The notes below the pieces were generated by a model that was not told the origin of the DNA, searched no databases, and saw only the letters and a program-made list of their open reading frames with translations. A stretch of 64,000 nt of DNA from JASUTC01 sp964604305 (lineage in GTDB: Bacteria; Thermotogota; Thermotogae; MWEM01), in assembly GCA_964604305.1 (NCBI GenBank), contig CAZRYM010000003.1, positions 10,800-74,799 of the forward strand. The letters run 5' to 3'. Of this stretch, positions 33,990-43,359 are shown piece by piece. Within the stretch, counting starts at the first letter, position 1. Every line of letters starts with the position of its first letter. The translations under genes and the position numbers were made by a program.

Positions 33990-35170
33990 TGAAGAATCAA
34001 CTGTTCATAAGTCTTCTTAAAAGTGGACTCAGGGAAAAGGAGACCATTTTTTGGATCTTACTCTTCCCGCTTATCATCTTTACTATAATGGTTCTCATCT
34101 TTTCTAATATGACCGGTGAGGATCTTAATTTTAAGATGGCAGTTATTGATAATTCAGGTACAGGTATGGGGAGTTCAATCATTAATCAGGTTTTTGAGGG
34201 AATTAGTCAACCACAATCTCCTGGAGATGATCCCCTTTATTCCATTGTGGATGTTAAAAATAAAGAAGAAGCACTTATACTTCTAAAGGAACAACATATC
34301 GATATCATTGTTGAGATACCTGAAGATTTTAATCAAAAATTTAGTCAGGTTATCTTCTTTTCAAAAATTTCGTCTATCTCTGCTGAAGACAAACCCCATA
34401 TTAATGTTGAAAGAGTACCCATGAGAAATCTGTCAAAATTAGCCGCTGATATCATGGAACAGATTTTAGCAGAAGTTAATCTTGAAGCTGCAAAAAGGAT
34501 GAATGTAACTATTCCGGAAGCCAGTGTTGCTACTGACATTGTTGGACAGACACAGGAGTTTAATTATGCCGATTACTTTTTTGCCGGTATTTTGATCATG
34601 GGATTTTTCAGTACAGGTTTTTTTAATATGGGCATCAATATGACCTACTTTAGAAAAAAAGGTATTTTCAAACGCTTAGCCTGTACACCGATTAAAAACA
34701 GCACACTTATAAATGCTACTATCCTTTCAAATCTTGTTTTTATGCTCATGTCATTTTTAGTTTTACTGATTTATGCGAAATTATTTTATAAAGTGACTTG
34801 GGCTATCTTTTATCCGGAATCCATTCTATTTATGCTTATCAGCGCCATTCTTTCCCTCGCATTCGGGATTTTTCTTGGTTCGGTTTCAAAGACACCCAAT
34901 TCTGCTTCGGGGTTGGCAAACCTCTTATTCTTTCCCATGCAGTTTTTAGGGGGACTGTACTTTCCTGTTTTTGACTTGTCTCCAGCCGTAAGATGGTTTG
35001 TCTATATCAACCCTATTACATATCTAGCAGCCGGAATAAGACAGTCCATGGGTCTTATGGATGCCCCATTGCCTTATTTTACATTGTTTTTAGTTCCGAT
35101 CATTTGGATCGTTGTGCTTTTGTTGATATCTGTCAAAATATTTAAATGGGATGGGGGAGAGATCGCATGA
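33989..35170 (+). CDS. ABC-2 type exporter permease 1
   Basis: 393-residue membrane protein: one N-terminal helix (about 19-38), a large extracellular loop (about 40-190) and five C-terminal helices, the usual ABC-2 (YhgE/DrrB-like) layout. The late motif YINPITYLAAGIRQ is typical. Probably pairs with the next gene as a heterodimer driven by the ATPase upstream. Confidence 0.9.
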   Translation: MKNQLFISLLKSGLREKETIFWILLFPLIIFTIMVLIFSNMTGEDLNFKMAVIDNSGTGMGSSIINQVFEGISQPQSPGDDPLYSIVDVKNKEEALILLKEQHIDIIVEIPEDFNQKFSQVIFFSKISSISAEDKPHINVERVPMRNLSKLAADIMEQILAEVNLEAAKRMNVTIPEASVATDIVGQTQEFNYADYFFAGILIMGFFSTGFFNMGINMTYFRKKGIFKRLACTPIKNSTLINATILSNLVFMLMSFLVLLIYAKLFYKVTWAIFYPESILFMLISAILSLAFGIFLGSVSKTPNSASGLANLLFFPMQFLGGLYFPVFDLSPAVRWFVYINPITYLAAGIRQSMGLMDAPLPYFTLFLVPIIWIVVLLLISVKIFKWDGGEIA

Positions 35171-36282
35171 AAATTACTTTAGGTATTCTAAAAGCACTTA
35201 TTAAAAGCAGGATCAGGGATAAGGAAGCTCTATTCTGGACGTTGGCTTTTCCCCTAATGTTTTTGGTCATATTTGGCCTTGCCTTTGGAGGTAGTTCTAC
35301 TTCGTCCGTGTCATCAGAAGATGAAGAAATGCGGTATGCCATATACTTGAGTGAGGAAATTGATGATGAGACTGAATCGAATATTATTAAAACTTCTGAA
35401 AGTATGGGTCTCAAACCCCTTCTCGTATATTCGGTATCGAATTTAAAGGATAGTGTAGAGAAAGCTTATGATGGTGTGGAATTTGGTATTTCTCTCACTG
35501 ATAACGAGGGGGTCTGGGAAGTTCATGCCTATTTTAATGCCGGTGCTATGAACAAAATGCAGTTTTATCAGTCGATTGTTAGCAATTTTGTGACTGAGTT
35601 TAGAAAAACCACAGCCGGTTTTGAAAATATTATTACTGTGAAAACGGTTGACCGTGAATTTACTGTGGAACCTGTTACAAACACCGGTTATATCCTTTCG
35701 GGCGTTATTGCCGTTTCCATTTCTCTATCTGGAATAACGGCATTAATCATTAGTTTTGGATATTACAGAAAACAAGACATCATAAAACGATTAATCGCCA
35801 CGCCCTTAAAGGGGTCGCAATTTTTAGCCGCAGATATCATTAACAATTTATTGGTATCTATCGTTACAATTCTAATTATTATGTTATTCGCACGCCTGTT
35901 GTTTCAGGTGACGTTTAACATGAATATATTGTATTTTATCATCACCTATTTTTCTTCTATGTTCTTAATGATGGGTTTGGGAGGGCTTTTTTTATTACTT
36001 TTCAGAGAACCAAATGCCGCAATGAATGCGGCAAATGTGTTTTCAACCATCATGATGTTTTTTGCGGGGGTCTATTTCCCATTAGAGCTGATGCCAAAGT
36101 GGTTACAAAGATTTGGTTACATGTTACCCATGACGTACGTTGCCGAGAATCTAAGATTTTCTTTAGGTCAGGATTATATGCAACTATCAAGATTTTGGAC
36201 CATCAATATAGTCTTTATCATTATAGCCGGAATAGCAATACCGTTGATGGGAAAAACCATATTCAAATTGGAACAACAATAA
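35167..36282 (+). CDS. ABC-2 type exporter permease 2
   Basis: 371 residues with the same topology as permease 1 (helix, external domain, five helices) and the matching MLPMTYVAENLR segment, so the two are paralogs. The ATG at 35167 overlaps the permease 1 stop (ATGA) and has GGGGGAG upstream. An earlier in-frame ATG inside permease 1 is not supported. Confidence 0.9.
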   Translation: MKITLGILKALIKSRIRDKEALFWTLAFPLMFLVIFGLAFGGSSTSSVSSEDEEMRYAIYLSEEIDDETESNIIKTSESMGLKPLLVYSVSNLKDSVEKAYDGVEFGISLTDNEGVWEVHAYFNAGAMNKMQFYQSIVSNFVTEFRKTTAGFENIITVKTVDREFTVEPVTNTGYILSGVIAVSISLSGITALIISFGYYRKQDIIKRLIATPLKGSQFLAADIINNLLVSIVTILIIMLFARLLFQVTFNMNILYFIITYFSSMFLMMGLGGLFLLLFREPNAAMNAANVFSTIMMFFAGVYFPLELMPKWLQRFGYMLPMTYVAENLRFSLGQDYMQLSRFWTINIVFIIIAGIAIPLMGKTIFKLEQQ

Positions 36283-36431
36283 CTCTGTAAAACTTGTTTT
36301 TTAAAGGAAAATGCTGCATAATGAAATATCAATAATTAAGTAGTTCAAATACGTCTATTATTTTGTATACCAACACTAACAGACTTAAAATTGATTTTAA
36401 ACAGCATAGACTTTTAAAAAAGGAGATGTTT

Positions 36432-38219
36432 ATGAATAAGATCAAATTCGATGGTTATAGCTTTTACGATATTTTCACTTCAGGTGCTCTAACTTTGTTA
36501 GGCCATCAGGAGGAATTAAATAAAATAAATGTATTTCCCGTTGCTGATGGAGATACGGGTACTAACCTCGGATCCACTATGCGATCCATACTTGAAATGT
36601 CCAGAAGAGATGAATCCATATCTGAAGCGGCAAAATCAATAGCAGATGCAGCACTGATTGGTGCAAGAGGTAATTCCGGTGCAATATTTGCCCAATATTT
36701 TCATGGAATAAGAGAGTTTATCGGTGATAAAAAGAACTTGACCGTTGAGGAAATGATAGATGCCTTTGCCCATGCAGTAGAATATGCCTACAAAGCCGTA
36801 ATGGAACCCGTTGAAGGAACAATTCTGACAGTAATAAAGGTATGGTCTCGTACCATGTCAGATGAATTTGGGAAAATGCGCACTTTTATTGAGACATTTT
36901 TTAATGCTTATGATCGTTCACTTGAAGCATTAGACCATACAAAAGAACAACTTGATATTCTGAAAAGGTCAAATGTCGTTGATGCGGGAGGAAAAGGCTT
37001 TTTAATTTTCCTGGAGGGGATCAGAAGTTATTTACAAACCGGCAAAAAGCCTAAAATAGAAACAATCCCCGATAATGTGGATGGGATTGGTTATGAAGAG
37101 ACCCATAATTTTGATGAAACCATTACCAATCGATATTGCACTGAAGCTCTATTGAATTTAGATGAAGAAAATGTGGAAAAGATAAAGGAGATAGCCGCTT
37201 CCTTTGGTGACTCAGTTGTTATCGCAAATAGTACAGAAAAAATGCGTGTTCACGTTCATACAGATAATCCTGCGGATTTCTTTTTCAAAATTAAAGATTA
37301 TGGAGATATTATTCAGCAAAAAGTAGACGATATGCAGATGCAATACCAGATCAGTAATCATCGAAAATACGATATTGCACTCGTTACTGATTCGTCTTGT
37401 GATCTTCCGGAAGAAATTTTGGATAAGTATCAAATTCAGATGGTCCCATTGCAATTGAATTTCGGACCAACAGGTTATCTTGACAAAGTCACCATTAGAC
37501 CCGAGCACTTTTACAAGATGCTGGCAAAAACTAAATTTTATCCAACCAGTTCCCAGCCTAATATCAGAACCTTTCAGAATTTATACTCCTTTTTAATGAG
37601 CCATTACGATAAGATGATTGCGATTCATATTTCATCTCGTCTAAGTGGCACGTTTAATCTAAGTCAAACAGCCGCCGAAAGATTTCTGATGAAAAATAAA
37701 AGTACGGCAGTCATCGATTCGAAACAAAATTCAGGGGCTCAAGCCCTAATTGTAGCGGAGACGGCTGAAATGATTGATAAAGGTATGGAATTTGAGGAGA
37801 TCGTGGATGAAATTAACAGAATCATTCCAAAATCTAAGATTTTAGTCAGTGTGAAGTCTTTGAATGGAATGGTGCGTGGCGGGAGGGTTAGTCCGATGAA
37901 AGGCATGATCGCCAAGCTGATTAACCTTAAACCGGTTATTTCCTTGGATCATGAGGGAAATTCAGAATTATATGGTAAGGGCTTTAGTGATAAGGGAAAC
38001 AGAAAACTCATTTTTAAATTGTTTGAAGAGGCACAACAGAAACCCGGGATAAAGAGATATTGTATTACCCACGCCAACAATCTGAAAGAAGCAAAACTCT
38101 TCGAGGAAATCGCAACGAAAATAAGCGGTAAAAAGGCAGATTTCATTTACAACCTCTCTCCGGTTATTGGGGCACATTCAGGTACAGGCGCCGTCAGTCT
38201 TTCGTATATAACCAATTGA
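36432..38219 (+). CDS. Fused DAK2 (DhaL/FakA-like) kinase and DegV (FakB-like) protein
   Basis: 595 residues joining two proteins that are separate in the well-studied fatty acid kinases. Residues about 1-205 are a DAK2/DhaL ATP-binding domain: FPVADGDTGTNLGSTM (metal-binding Asp cluster) and GARGNSGAIFAQ. About 225-310 resemble the FakA middle domain (HVHTDNP). Residues about 315-595 are a DegV/FakB domain: LVTDSSCDLP, PTSSQP, ISSRLSGTF, DSK and VIGAHSGTGAVSLSY. Family knowledge: FakB binds an exogenous fatty acid and FakA phosphorylates it. The fusion would do both. Start at 36432 with AGGAG upstream. Confidence 0.92.
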   Translation: MNKIKFDGYSFYDIFTSGALTLLGHQEELNKINVFPVADGDTGTNLGSTMRSILEMSRRDESISEAAKSIADAALIGARGNSGAIFAQYFHGIREFIGDKKNLTVEEMIDAFAHAVEYAYKAVMEPVEGTILTVIKVWSRTMSDEFGKMRTFIETFFNAYDRSLEALDHTKEQLDILKRSNVVDAGGKGFLIFLEGIRSYLQTGKKPKIETIPDNVDGIGYEETHNFDETITNRYCTEALLNLDEENVEKIKEIAASFGDSVVIANSTEKMRVHVHTDNPADFFFKIKDYGDIIQQKVDDMQMQYQISNHRKYDIALVTDSSCDLPEEILDKYQIQMVPLQLNFGPTGYLDKVTIRPEHFYKMLAKTKFYPTSSQPNIRTFQNLYSFLMSHYDKMIAIHISSRLSGTFNLSQTAAERFLMKNKSTAVIDSKQNSGAQALIVAETAEMIDKGMEFEEIVDEINRIIPKSKILVSVKSLNGMVRGGRVSPMKGMIAKLINLKPVISLDHEGNSELYGKGFSDKGNRKLIFKLFEEAQQKPGIKRYCITHANNLKEAKLFEEIATKISGKKADFIYNLSPVIGAHSGTGAVSLSYITN

Positions 38220-38229
38220 GGTGTTTGAG

Positions 38230-39000
38230 ATGATCTATCAGATTTTATTTTCTTTCATTTTTATTTGGGTTTATATGTCACTTGTTTATTTAATTGCCAT
38301 AAAAAAAGATGATTTATCCATTATTGATATTGCTTATGGTCCTGGATTTGTTGTAGCGGGAATTGCTCAGATGTTTTTTGCAAAAGGGATAGGCTCTCAT
38401 TTTATCTTGAGTTTTGTCCTGATTTCCTTTTGGGCTTTGAGGCTTGCTTTGCAAATTGGTGTTAGAAAAATCGGTAAAGGCGAAGATTACAGATATACAA
38501 AGATGCGAGAAGATTTTGGTAGCAAATGGAAATTGATAAGTTATATCAAAATTTTTCTCTTTCAAGGGTTGCTTATCTTAATTATTGAGTCTCCATTGTT
38601 CATTACTTCATTAGAATCAGAAAAGACCCTCGGTATCTTGGCTTATATTGGTATTATACTTTGGATATGGGGTTTTTTTTGGGAAACCATTGGCGATATT
38701 CAAAAGTATAATTTCAAAAAGGCAGGCAATAAAGGTATCATTCAAACCGGTTTATGGAGATACACTCGACATCCTAATTATTTCGGTGAGATTACCATGT
38801 GGTGGGCCATTTTTCTGATTGTATTAGAAGTGCCATTTGGATGGCTTGGAATCATAAGCCCTATATTGATTACCACCTTACTCATTACTTTCAGTGGCAT
38901 CCCCTTACTGGAGAAAAAATACGAGGATGATCCTGAGTTTATGCGATACAAAAAGAAGACCAGTGTTTTAATTCCGTGGTTTCCAAAGAAAGGAGAATGA
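38230..39000 (+). CDS. DUF1295 membrane protein (steroid 5-alpha-reductase-like)
   Basis: 256-residue protein with about seven membrane helices. The C-terminal block GLWRYTRHPNYFGEITMWW and late GIPLLEKKY is the signature of the DUF1295/ICMT-like fold, which includes NADPH-dependent lipid reductases and methyltransferases. The exact reaction is unknown. The ATG at 38230 has GAGGTG 6 nt upstream and lies 10 nt after the DAK2-DegV stop, hinting at a lipid-related role. Confidence 0.85.
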   Translation: MIYQILFSFIFIWVYMSLVYLIAIKKDDLSIIDIAYGPGFVVAGIAQMFFAKGIGSHFILSFVLISFWALRLALQIGVRKIGKGEDYRYTKMREDFGSKWKLISYIKIFLFQGLLILIIESPLFITSLESEKTLGILAYIGIILWIWGFFWETIGDIQKYNFKKAGNKGIIQTGLWRYTRHPNYFGEITMWWAIFLIVLEVPFGWLGIISPILITTLLITFSGIPLLEKKYEDDPEFMRYKKKTSVLIPWFPKKGE

Positions 39001-39002
39001 TC

Positions 39003-39482
39003 ATGAATTCAATATATGATATTAAATTTGACGATGCTTTTGGATTTGAAAGAGATTTGTCAGAGTATGAAGGTAAGGTAATGATGATAGTAAACACTGC
39101 CAGTAAATGTGGTTTTACACCACAATATGATGGACTTGAAAAACTTTACGAGCAGTATAAAGAGCGGGGATTTGTCGTGTTGGGATTTCCCTGTAATCAG
39201 TTTAAAAATCAGGAGCCCGGTTCAAATGAAGAAATACAAGAGTTTTGCAAGGTCAACTATGGTGTGACATTCCCGGTTTTTGCAAAAGTTGATGTAAACG
39301 GGAAGGACACTCACCCTCTCTTTGAACATCTCAAAGAAAAAGCAAGAGGCTTGGGAGGAACAAAGGCGGTTAAGTGGAATTTCACCAAATTTCTTGTAGA
39401 TCGTGAGGGTAATGTAGTGAAGCGATTCGCCCCTTCCACACCTCCTGAAAAATGTGTGGATGATATTGAAAAGTTTCTTTGA
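39003..39482 (+). CDS. Glutathione peroxidase family protein (Cys type)
   Basis: 159-residue thiol peroxidase that reduces hydrogen and lipid peroxides, in bacteria usually with thioredoxin. The peroxidatic Cys36 lies in NTASKCGFTPQY, the catalytic Gln66 in GFPCNQF, and the Trp in KWNFTKFLVD. A further cysteine in EFCKVNYG could be the resolving one. AGGAG lies 7 nt before the ATG at 39003. It starts 2 nt after the DUF1295 gene, so peroxide defence is cotranscribed with lipid-type functions. Confidence 0.95.
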   Translation: MNSIYDIKFDDAFGFERDLSEYEGKVMMIVNTASKCGFTPQYDGLEKLYEQYKERGFVVLGFPCNQFKNQEPGSNEEIQEFCKVNYGVTFPVFAKVDVNGKDTHPLFEHLKEKARGLGGTKAVKWNFTKFLVDREGNVVKRFAPSTPPEKCVDDIEKFL

Positions 39483-39504
39483 GTAAGAGAAGGGTGATCA
39501 ACAT

Positions 39505-40521
39505 ATGCCACTTCGTTTGATAGAGGCGTTTTATGAGGGTGAACAGGGAGATTTGGCCAATCAAATCCGAGAGGATTTGGGAATTGAGAATATTCAAGAA
39601 TACACCATCGGAGACAAATGTATGCTTAGAATATTGATTAATTCCAAAGATTCACAAAAATTGATTGACGTTCTTGAAACCCGTTTAAAGAATGAAAAGG
39701 ATTTTGGTATAGTCATCATTCCTGCGGAGGGTTCTGTTCCAAAATTAGAAGAGCCTGAACAAGGTGATGAGGATAAACAACAAGAAGAAGTCCCGGTATG
39801 GAAACAACCTTTTCGTAAGGGAACCAATATAAGTCGAGAGGAACTCTATACAGATATTTCGGATACAGTCTCGCTTTCGCCAATTCAACTGATCATGGTA
39901 ATTTTATCGGCAATTGTGGCTGCTATTGCTTTGGTCAGAGACAGTTCCATTGTTTTAATCGGTGCTATGGTTATTGCTCCGATGTTGGGTCCAAATGTGG
40001 CCATGTCTTTTTCAATTTGCCTGGGAGACTACGAACTTTTATGGAAGTCACTTAAAGCCAATCTGTTGAGAATATTTGCTGCTTTTATCTTTTCATTAAT
40101 ATTAGGCTTGTTTATTGATTTGTCTTCGTTGAGCACTGAAATTCTCAATCGAACCGTATTGCATTTTTCAGATATTCTTTTGGCTTTATCTGCAGGTATT
40201 GCCGCTGCACTTTCATACACTACTGCTATTTCTGAGGGATTTATAGGTGTTATGGTTGCAGTGGCATTGATACCGCCATTAACCGCTTCCGGTTTATTAT
40301 TTTCTTCGGGTTATTTTGAATACGGGGTATCTGCTTTTTTGCTTTTTGTGCTGAATATCGTTTGTATTAATTTTGCCTCTATGATCACCTTTTTCCTGCA
40401 AGGGGTTCGACCAAAAAAATGGTGGGAGCAGGAAAAGGCTAATGGAGCCCTCAAAAAGGCCTTTTTACTTTGGGGAATCATGTTGGCAATCCTGGCGTTA
40501 ATCGTAATCTTTTTTTTCTGA
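39505..40521 (+). CDS. DUF389 family membrane protein
   Basis: 338 residues. A soluble N-terminal ferredoxin-like region (about 1-80) and an acidic Gln-rich linker are followed by the DUF389 membrane block (about 125-338) with SLSPIQLIMVILSAIVAAI, VLIGAMVIAPMLGP and LIPPLTASGLLF, each cited in part. Family function is not established. Probably the last gene of the unit beginning at 36432; it ends 1 nt before the convergent amylase gene, with no terminator visible between them. Confidence 0.88.
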   Translation: MPLRLIEAFYEGEQGDLANQIREDLGIENIQEYTIGDKCMLRILINSKDSQKLIDVLETRLKNEKDFGIVIIPAEGSVPKLEEPEQGDEDKQQEEVPVWKQPFRKGTNISREELYTDISDTVSLSPIQLIMVILSAIVAAIALVRDSSIVLIGAMVIAPMLGPNVAMSFSICLGDYELLWKSLKANLLRIFAAFIFSLILGLFIDLSSLSTEILNRTVLHFSDILLALSAGIAAALSYTTAISEGFIGVMVAVALIPPLTASGLLFSSGYFEYGVSAFLLFVLNIVCINFASMITFFLQGVRPKKWWEQEKANGALKKAFLLWGIMLAILALIVIFFF

Positions 40522-40522
40522 T

Positions 40523-41863
40523 CTATTTCTTTCTGATAATAATTGAACCCCAATTGGGATGTAATTTCATAGTCATTTTACCTTGGTTAAAATCAGGTTT
40601 TTCCATGTTTAGGACGTCTTCCTGAAGATCATCTTCCAAATGAAAATGATATAAAAATTCATCGTTTGACGCATTAATACCTACATATGCAATTTCGTTT
40701 TCCGTTTCTCTTTTAAAGATAAAATGATTGTGATCTAAATAAATTTGAGAGTAATCACCGTTGTTCAAACTTTTATAGGTCATTCTAAGATCATTTAACT
40801 TTTTTATGAGAGTCGGTAGATCATTGAAATCCGTTTCTCTTTTGATTTTCTCCAGATCAAAAACCGGACGTAACTCAATATCACTGTACTGTGTTCTTTT
40901 TCCCTCTATAGCCCATTCGCTTCCATAGTATACTGATGGAATACCCGGTATTGTATAGAGTAAAATATGTAAAGGGAAAAGATCAACGGTGTTGGTTAAT
41001 TTGCTCCTAATCCTGTCTACATCGTGGTTGTCGAGGAAGTTATACAGGTGTTCTTGTTTATAGATACCATTAGATCCAAATTGTCTATTGATTGAATAGG
41101 CAATTTCAAAGAAGTTTCTATCATTAAAGCTTGAAAAAAGGCCTTTATAACACTCATAATTCGTTACAGAGTGTAGTTTAGCATGATTTATCCATCTATT
41201 GTAATCTCCATGAATAATTTCTCCCATCAACCAAAAGTCATCTTTAACATCCTCTGTGAAAGATCTTAGATTTTTCAGAAAATCTAAATCAAGACAGTCA
41301 GCAGCATCCAGTCTTAAACCATCAATCACAAATTCATCAATCCAAAATTTGATGGCTTGAAACAGGTGATTTTGTACATCATCCGATTTCAGATTAAGCT
41401 TAACTAATTCTTCGTGGTTTTCCCATGTGTTATAAGAAAAACCATCGTGATGATTGTTCTCTGACATAAAATTAAGGCCTTCAAACCAATCAATATATTG
41501 AGACTGTTCCTTTTTTTCCATAATATCCTTGAATGCAAAGAAATTTCTTCCAACATGATTGAATACCCCATCCAGTATTACTTTTATGCCTTTATTATGA
41601 GCTTGCTGTGCCAATATTTTTAAATCGTGATTGGTACCCAATCTTCTGTCCACCTGAAAATAGTCAGTAGTATCATATCCATGACTATCAGATTCAAAAA
41701 CCGGCCCAAGATATAATCCTCTGAACCCTAATTGTTGTATATAATCAAGATGTTCAGTAATCTTTTGCAACGGATTTTCTGATTTCCCAATCAAATCCCC
41801 ACAAAAACCCAAGGGATAGATGTGATAAAAAGGGGTTTTCTTATACCATTTTGTTTGTGTCAT
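40523..41863 (-). CDS. GH13 alpha-amylase family glycosidase (cytoplasmic)
   Basis: 446 residues, a short single-barrel GH13 enzyme without signal peptide. The four conserved regions are present: DGVFNHVG (I), GLRLDAAD with the nucleophile Asp (II), LMGEI with the acid/base Glu (III), and FLDNHDVDR (IV). It probably hydrolyses imported maltodextrins or cyclodextrins. GGAGG lies 4 nt before the ATG. Its promoter carries the operator shared with the TetR gene upstream. Confidence 0.92.
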   Translation of the reverse strand: MTQTKWYKKTPFYHIYPLGFCGDLIGKSENPLQKITEHLDYIQQLGFRGLYLGPVFESDSHGYDTTDYFQVDRRLGTNHDLKILAQQAHNKGIKVILDGVFNHVGRNFFAFKDIMEKKEQSQYIDWFEGLNFMSENNHHDGFSYNTWENHEELVKLNLKSDDVQNHLFQAIKFWIDEFVIDGLRLDAADCLDLDFLKNLRSFTEDVKDDFWLMGEIIHGDYNRWINHAKLHSVTNYECYKGLFSSFNDRNFFEIAYSINRQFGSNGIYKQEHLYNFLDNHDVDRIRSKLTNTVDLFPLHILLYTIPGIPSVYYGSEWAIEGKRTQYSDIELRPVFDLEKIKRETDFNDLPTLIKKLNDLRMTYKSLNNGDYSQIYLDHNHFIFKRETENEIAYVGINASNDEFLYHFHLEDDLQEDVLNMEKPDFNQGKMTMKLHPNWGSIIIRKK

Positions 41864-41880
41864 TTTGCCTCCTTGCTGTT

Positions 41881-41909
41881 TTTATACCTATCGGTATAGT
41901 CAGTGTAAA
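41881..41909 (-). promoter_or_regulatory. Amylase promoter with TetR-type operator
   Basis: Minus strand: TTTACA (41904-41909), 17-nt spacer, TATAAA (41881-41886). The imperfect palindrome TATACCTATCGGTATA (41883-41898) overlaps spacer and -10 and matches the operator at 42499-42514 in both arms. Confidence 0.72.
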
Positions 41910-41914
41910 AAAAT

Positions 41915-42481
41915 TTATGAGTAAATTCCGTGCATAAACTGATGTGAAGCTGAAAATACTTGATCGTCATCCAATTCGACTTCTTCATTCATCCACATCC
42001 CGATATAACTGTTGATAAATCCGAGAAAAGTTATTGCGTTTCGCTTTTCTTTCCTTTTCATATTTCCGTGGTCTTCTGAAGCAAGTTTGAAAAGCTGTTC
42101 AAGCATAAGATACTGTTCTTTCATATACTTTTGAGATATTTTCGAAAATTGGCTTTGTGGCGGGGCGAAATATAAGTTTAACAATAGTCGGTAAAAATAT
42201 CTGTTATTTGCTGCAAATTTAAAATATGCCCTGACTGTTTTATTAATCGTAAGGGGTAAATCTCCACTATATTGGGCAGCATTCGATATAATTTTTACAA
42301 GCCTTTTGGAGTACTCGGTCATTATCTCTGTCAGTAGACCTGTTTTACTTCCAAAATAATGGTAAAGGGTTGGCTTGGTTATACCCGAAGCTTCGCAAAT
42401 TTGCTGAACACCTATATTCTCATATCCTTTCATCGCAAAAGCTTCCAGTGCTTTTTCCATAATCGTTTCATTTGTACTCAT
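41915..42481 (-). CDS. TetR-family regulator (predicted amylase repressor)
   Basis: 188 residues with a canonical N-terminal HTH: IMEKALEAFAMKGYENIGV, QICEASGITKPTLYHYFGSK (cited in parts), then a helical effector domain. The ATG at 42479-42481 is chosen since GGTGAT precedes it; the longer frame crosses the promoter. Twin operators at its own promoter and at the amylase gene 51 nt downstream indicate autoregulation plus control of the amylase. The effector may be a saccharide or an unrelated lipophilic compound. Confidence 0.9.
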   Translation of the reverse strand: MSTNETIMEKALEAFAMKGYENIGVQQICEASGITKPTLYHYFGSKTGLLTEIMTEYSKRLVKIISNAAQYSGDLPLTINKTVRAYFKFAANNRYFYRLLLNLYFAPPQSQFSKISQKYMKEQYLMLEQLFKLASEDHGNMKRKEKRNAITFLGFINSYIGMWMNEEVELDDDQVFSASHQFMHGIYS

Positions 42482-42498
42482 TTCATCACCAAGGAGAG

Positions 42499-42528
42499 TA
42501 TACCATACGGTATAATCAAAGTCAAGGG
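42499..42528 (-). promoter_or_regulatory. TetR promoter with self-operator
   Basis: Minus strand: TTGACT, 17-nt spacer, TATACT (42500-42505). The palindrome TATACCATACGGTATA (42499-42514) covers the -10. The leader to the ATG is only about 12 nt. Confidence 0.75.
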
Positions 42529-42549
42529 TTTTCACTTTTTGGGATGAAA

Positions 42550-43359
42550 TTAGTGTTCTTCTTCACCGGTAAATGCCTTTAAAGACTCCATTAATTTTGA
42601 TGTGATTCGACCTATTTTATATTTCTTTTTTCCCAATGACCTAATGGGGGCTATGCCGGCGCTAGTATGAGTTAAAAACAACTCATCCGATTCAAACAAT
42701 TCCTTCTCTTCTACAAGTCTTTGTTGACATTGGATTTGACATTTTTCAGCCAGTTCAATTACTACTTCTCTTGTTATACCTGATAGAATTCCTGTTTCCA
42801 TGCAAGGTGTTATCAAAACATTGTTTTTTACAGCAAAGATGTTGGAGAAGGTTCCTTCAGCTACATAGCCTTCTCTGTTGAGCATGATGTAATCATAGAG
42901 TTTTTGAGGTTTTCTGATTCTGGAAAGAAAGACATCAAGGGCTGCAGTTGTTTTAATAGCTGTTCCGTTATGCATAAACGCCTGCCTTCTTATCTCTGAA
43001 ATATCTGTCAGTACCCCTGCTGAATATATTTTTGCATCGATCAAGGGAAAGCTCTTTATTTGGATGATCAAATCGGGATTTGATGTCAAATAGATTCTGA
43101 TATAAGATTCATCTAAATTGTTGATATCAATACCTTCTTTGATAATCTGTTCCACTTCTTGAAAAGTATTGTTCAGTTCAATTTTCATGGCATTAGCTGA
43201 GTTCTTTAGCCTTTCGTAATGCCTTTTGAATTTAAATAATCGGCCTTTATACGTTCTGATGGTTTCGTAGACAACCCGAGCGCTTGTAAACCCAGGGTTA
43301 TTGATGGATATGGTTGCCATATCTTCTTCTATCCAATGTCCGTTAATGTATACCTTCAA
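42550..43359 (-). CDS. Class IV aminotransferase / aminodeoxychorismate lyase-like protein
   Basis: 269-residue PLP enzyme of the fold-type IV group. The PLP Lys is in AIKTTAAL, and NREGYVAEGTFSNIFAV plus GILSGITREVV are the family's substrate and phosphate-binding motifs. It could be a 4-amino-4-deoxychorismate lyase (folate), a D-amino-acid or a branched-chain aminotransferase; the short length and SNIF motif favour the lyase/D-aa group, not proven. TTG start with GAGGTG 10 nt upstream. It overlaps mtaB by 17 nt. Confidence 0.85.
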   Translation of the reverse strand: MKVYINGHWIEEDMATISINNPGFTSARVVYETIRTYKGRLFKFKRHYERLKNSANAMKIELNNTFQEVEQIIKEGIDINNLDESYIRIYLTSNPDLIIQIKSFPLIDAKIYSAGVLTDISEIRRQAFMHNGTAIKTTAALDVFLSRIRKPQKLYDYIMLNREGYVAEGTFSNIFAVKNNVLITPCMETGILSGITREVVIELAEKCQIQCQQRLVEEKELFESDELFLTHTSAGIAPIRSLGKKKYKIGRITSKLMESLKAFTGEEEH

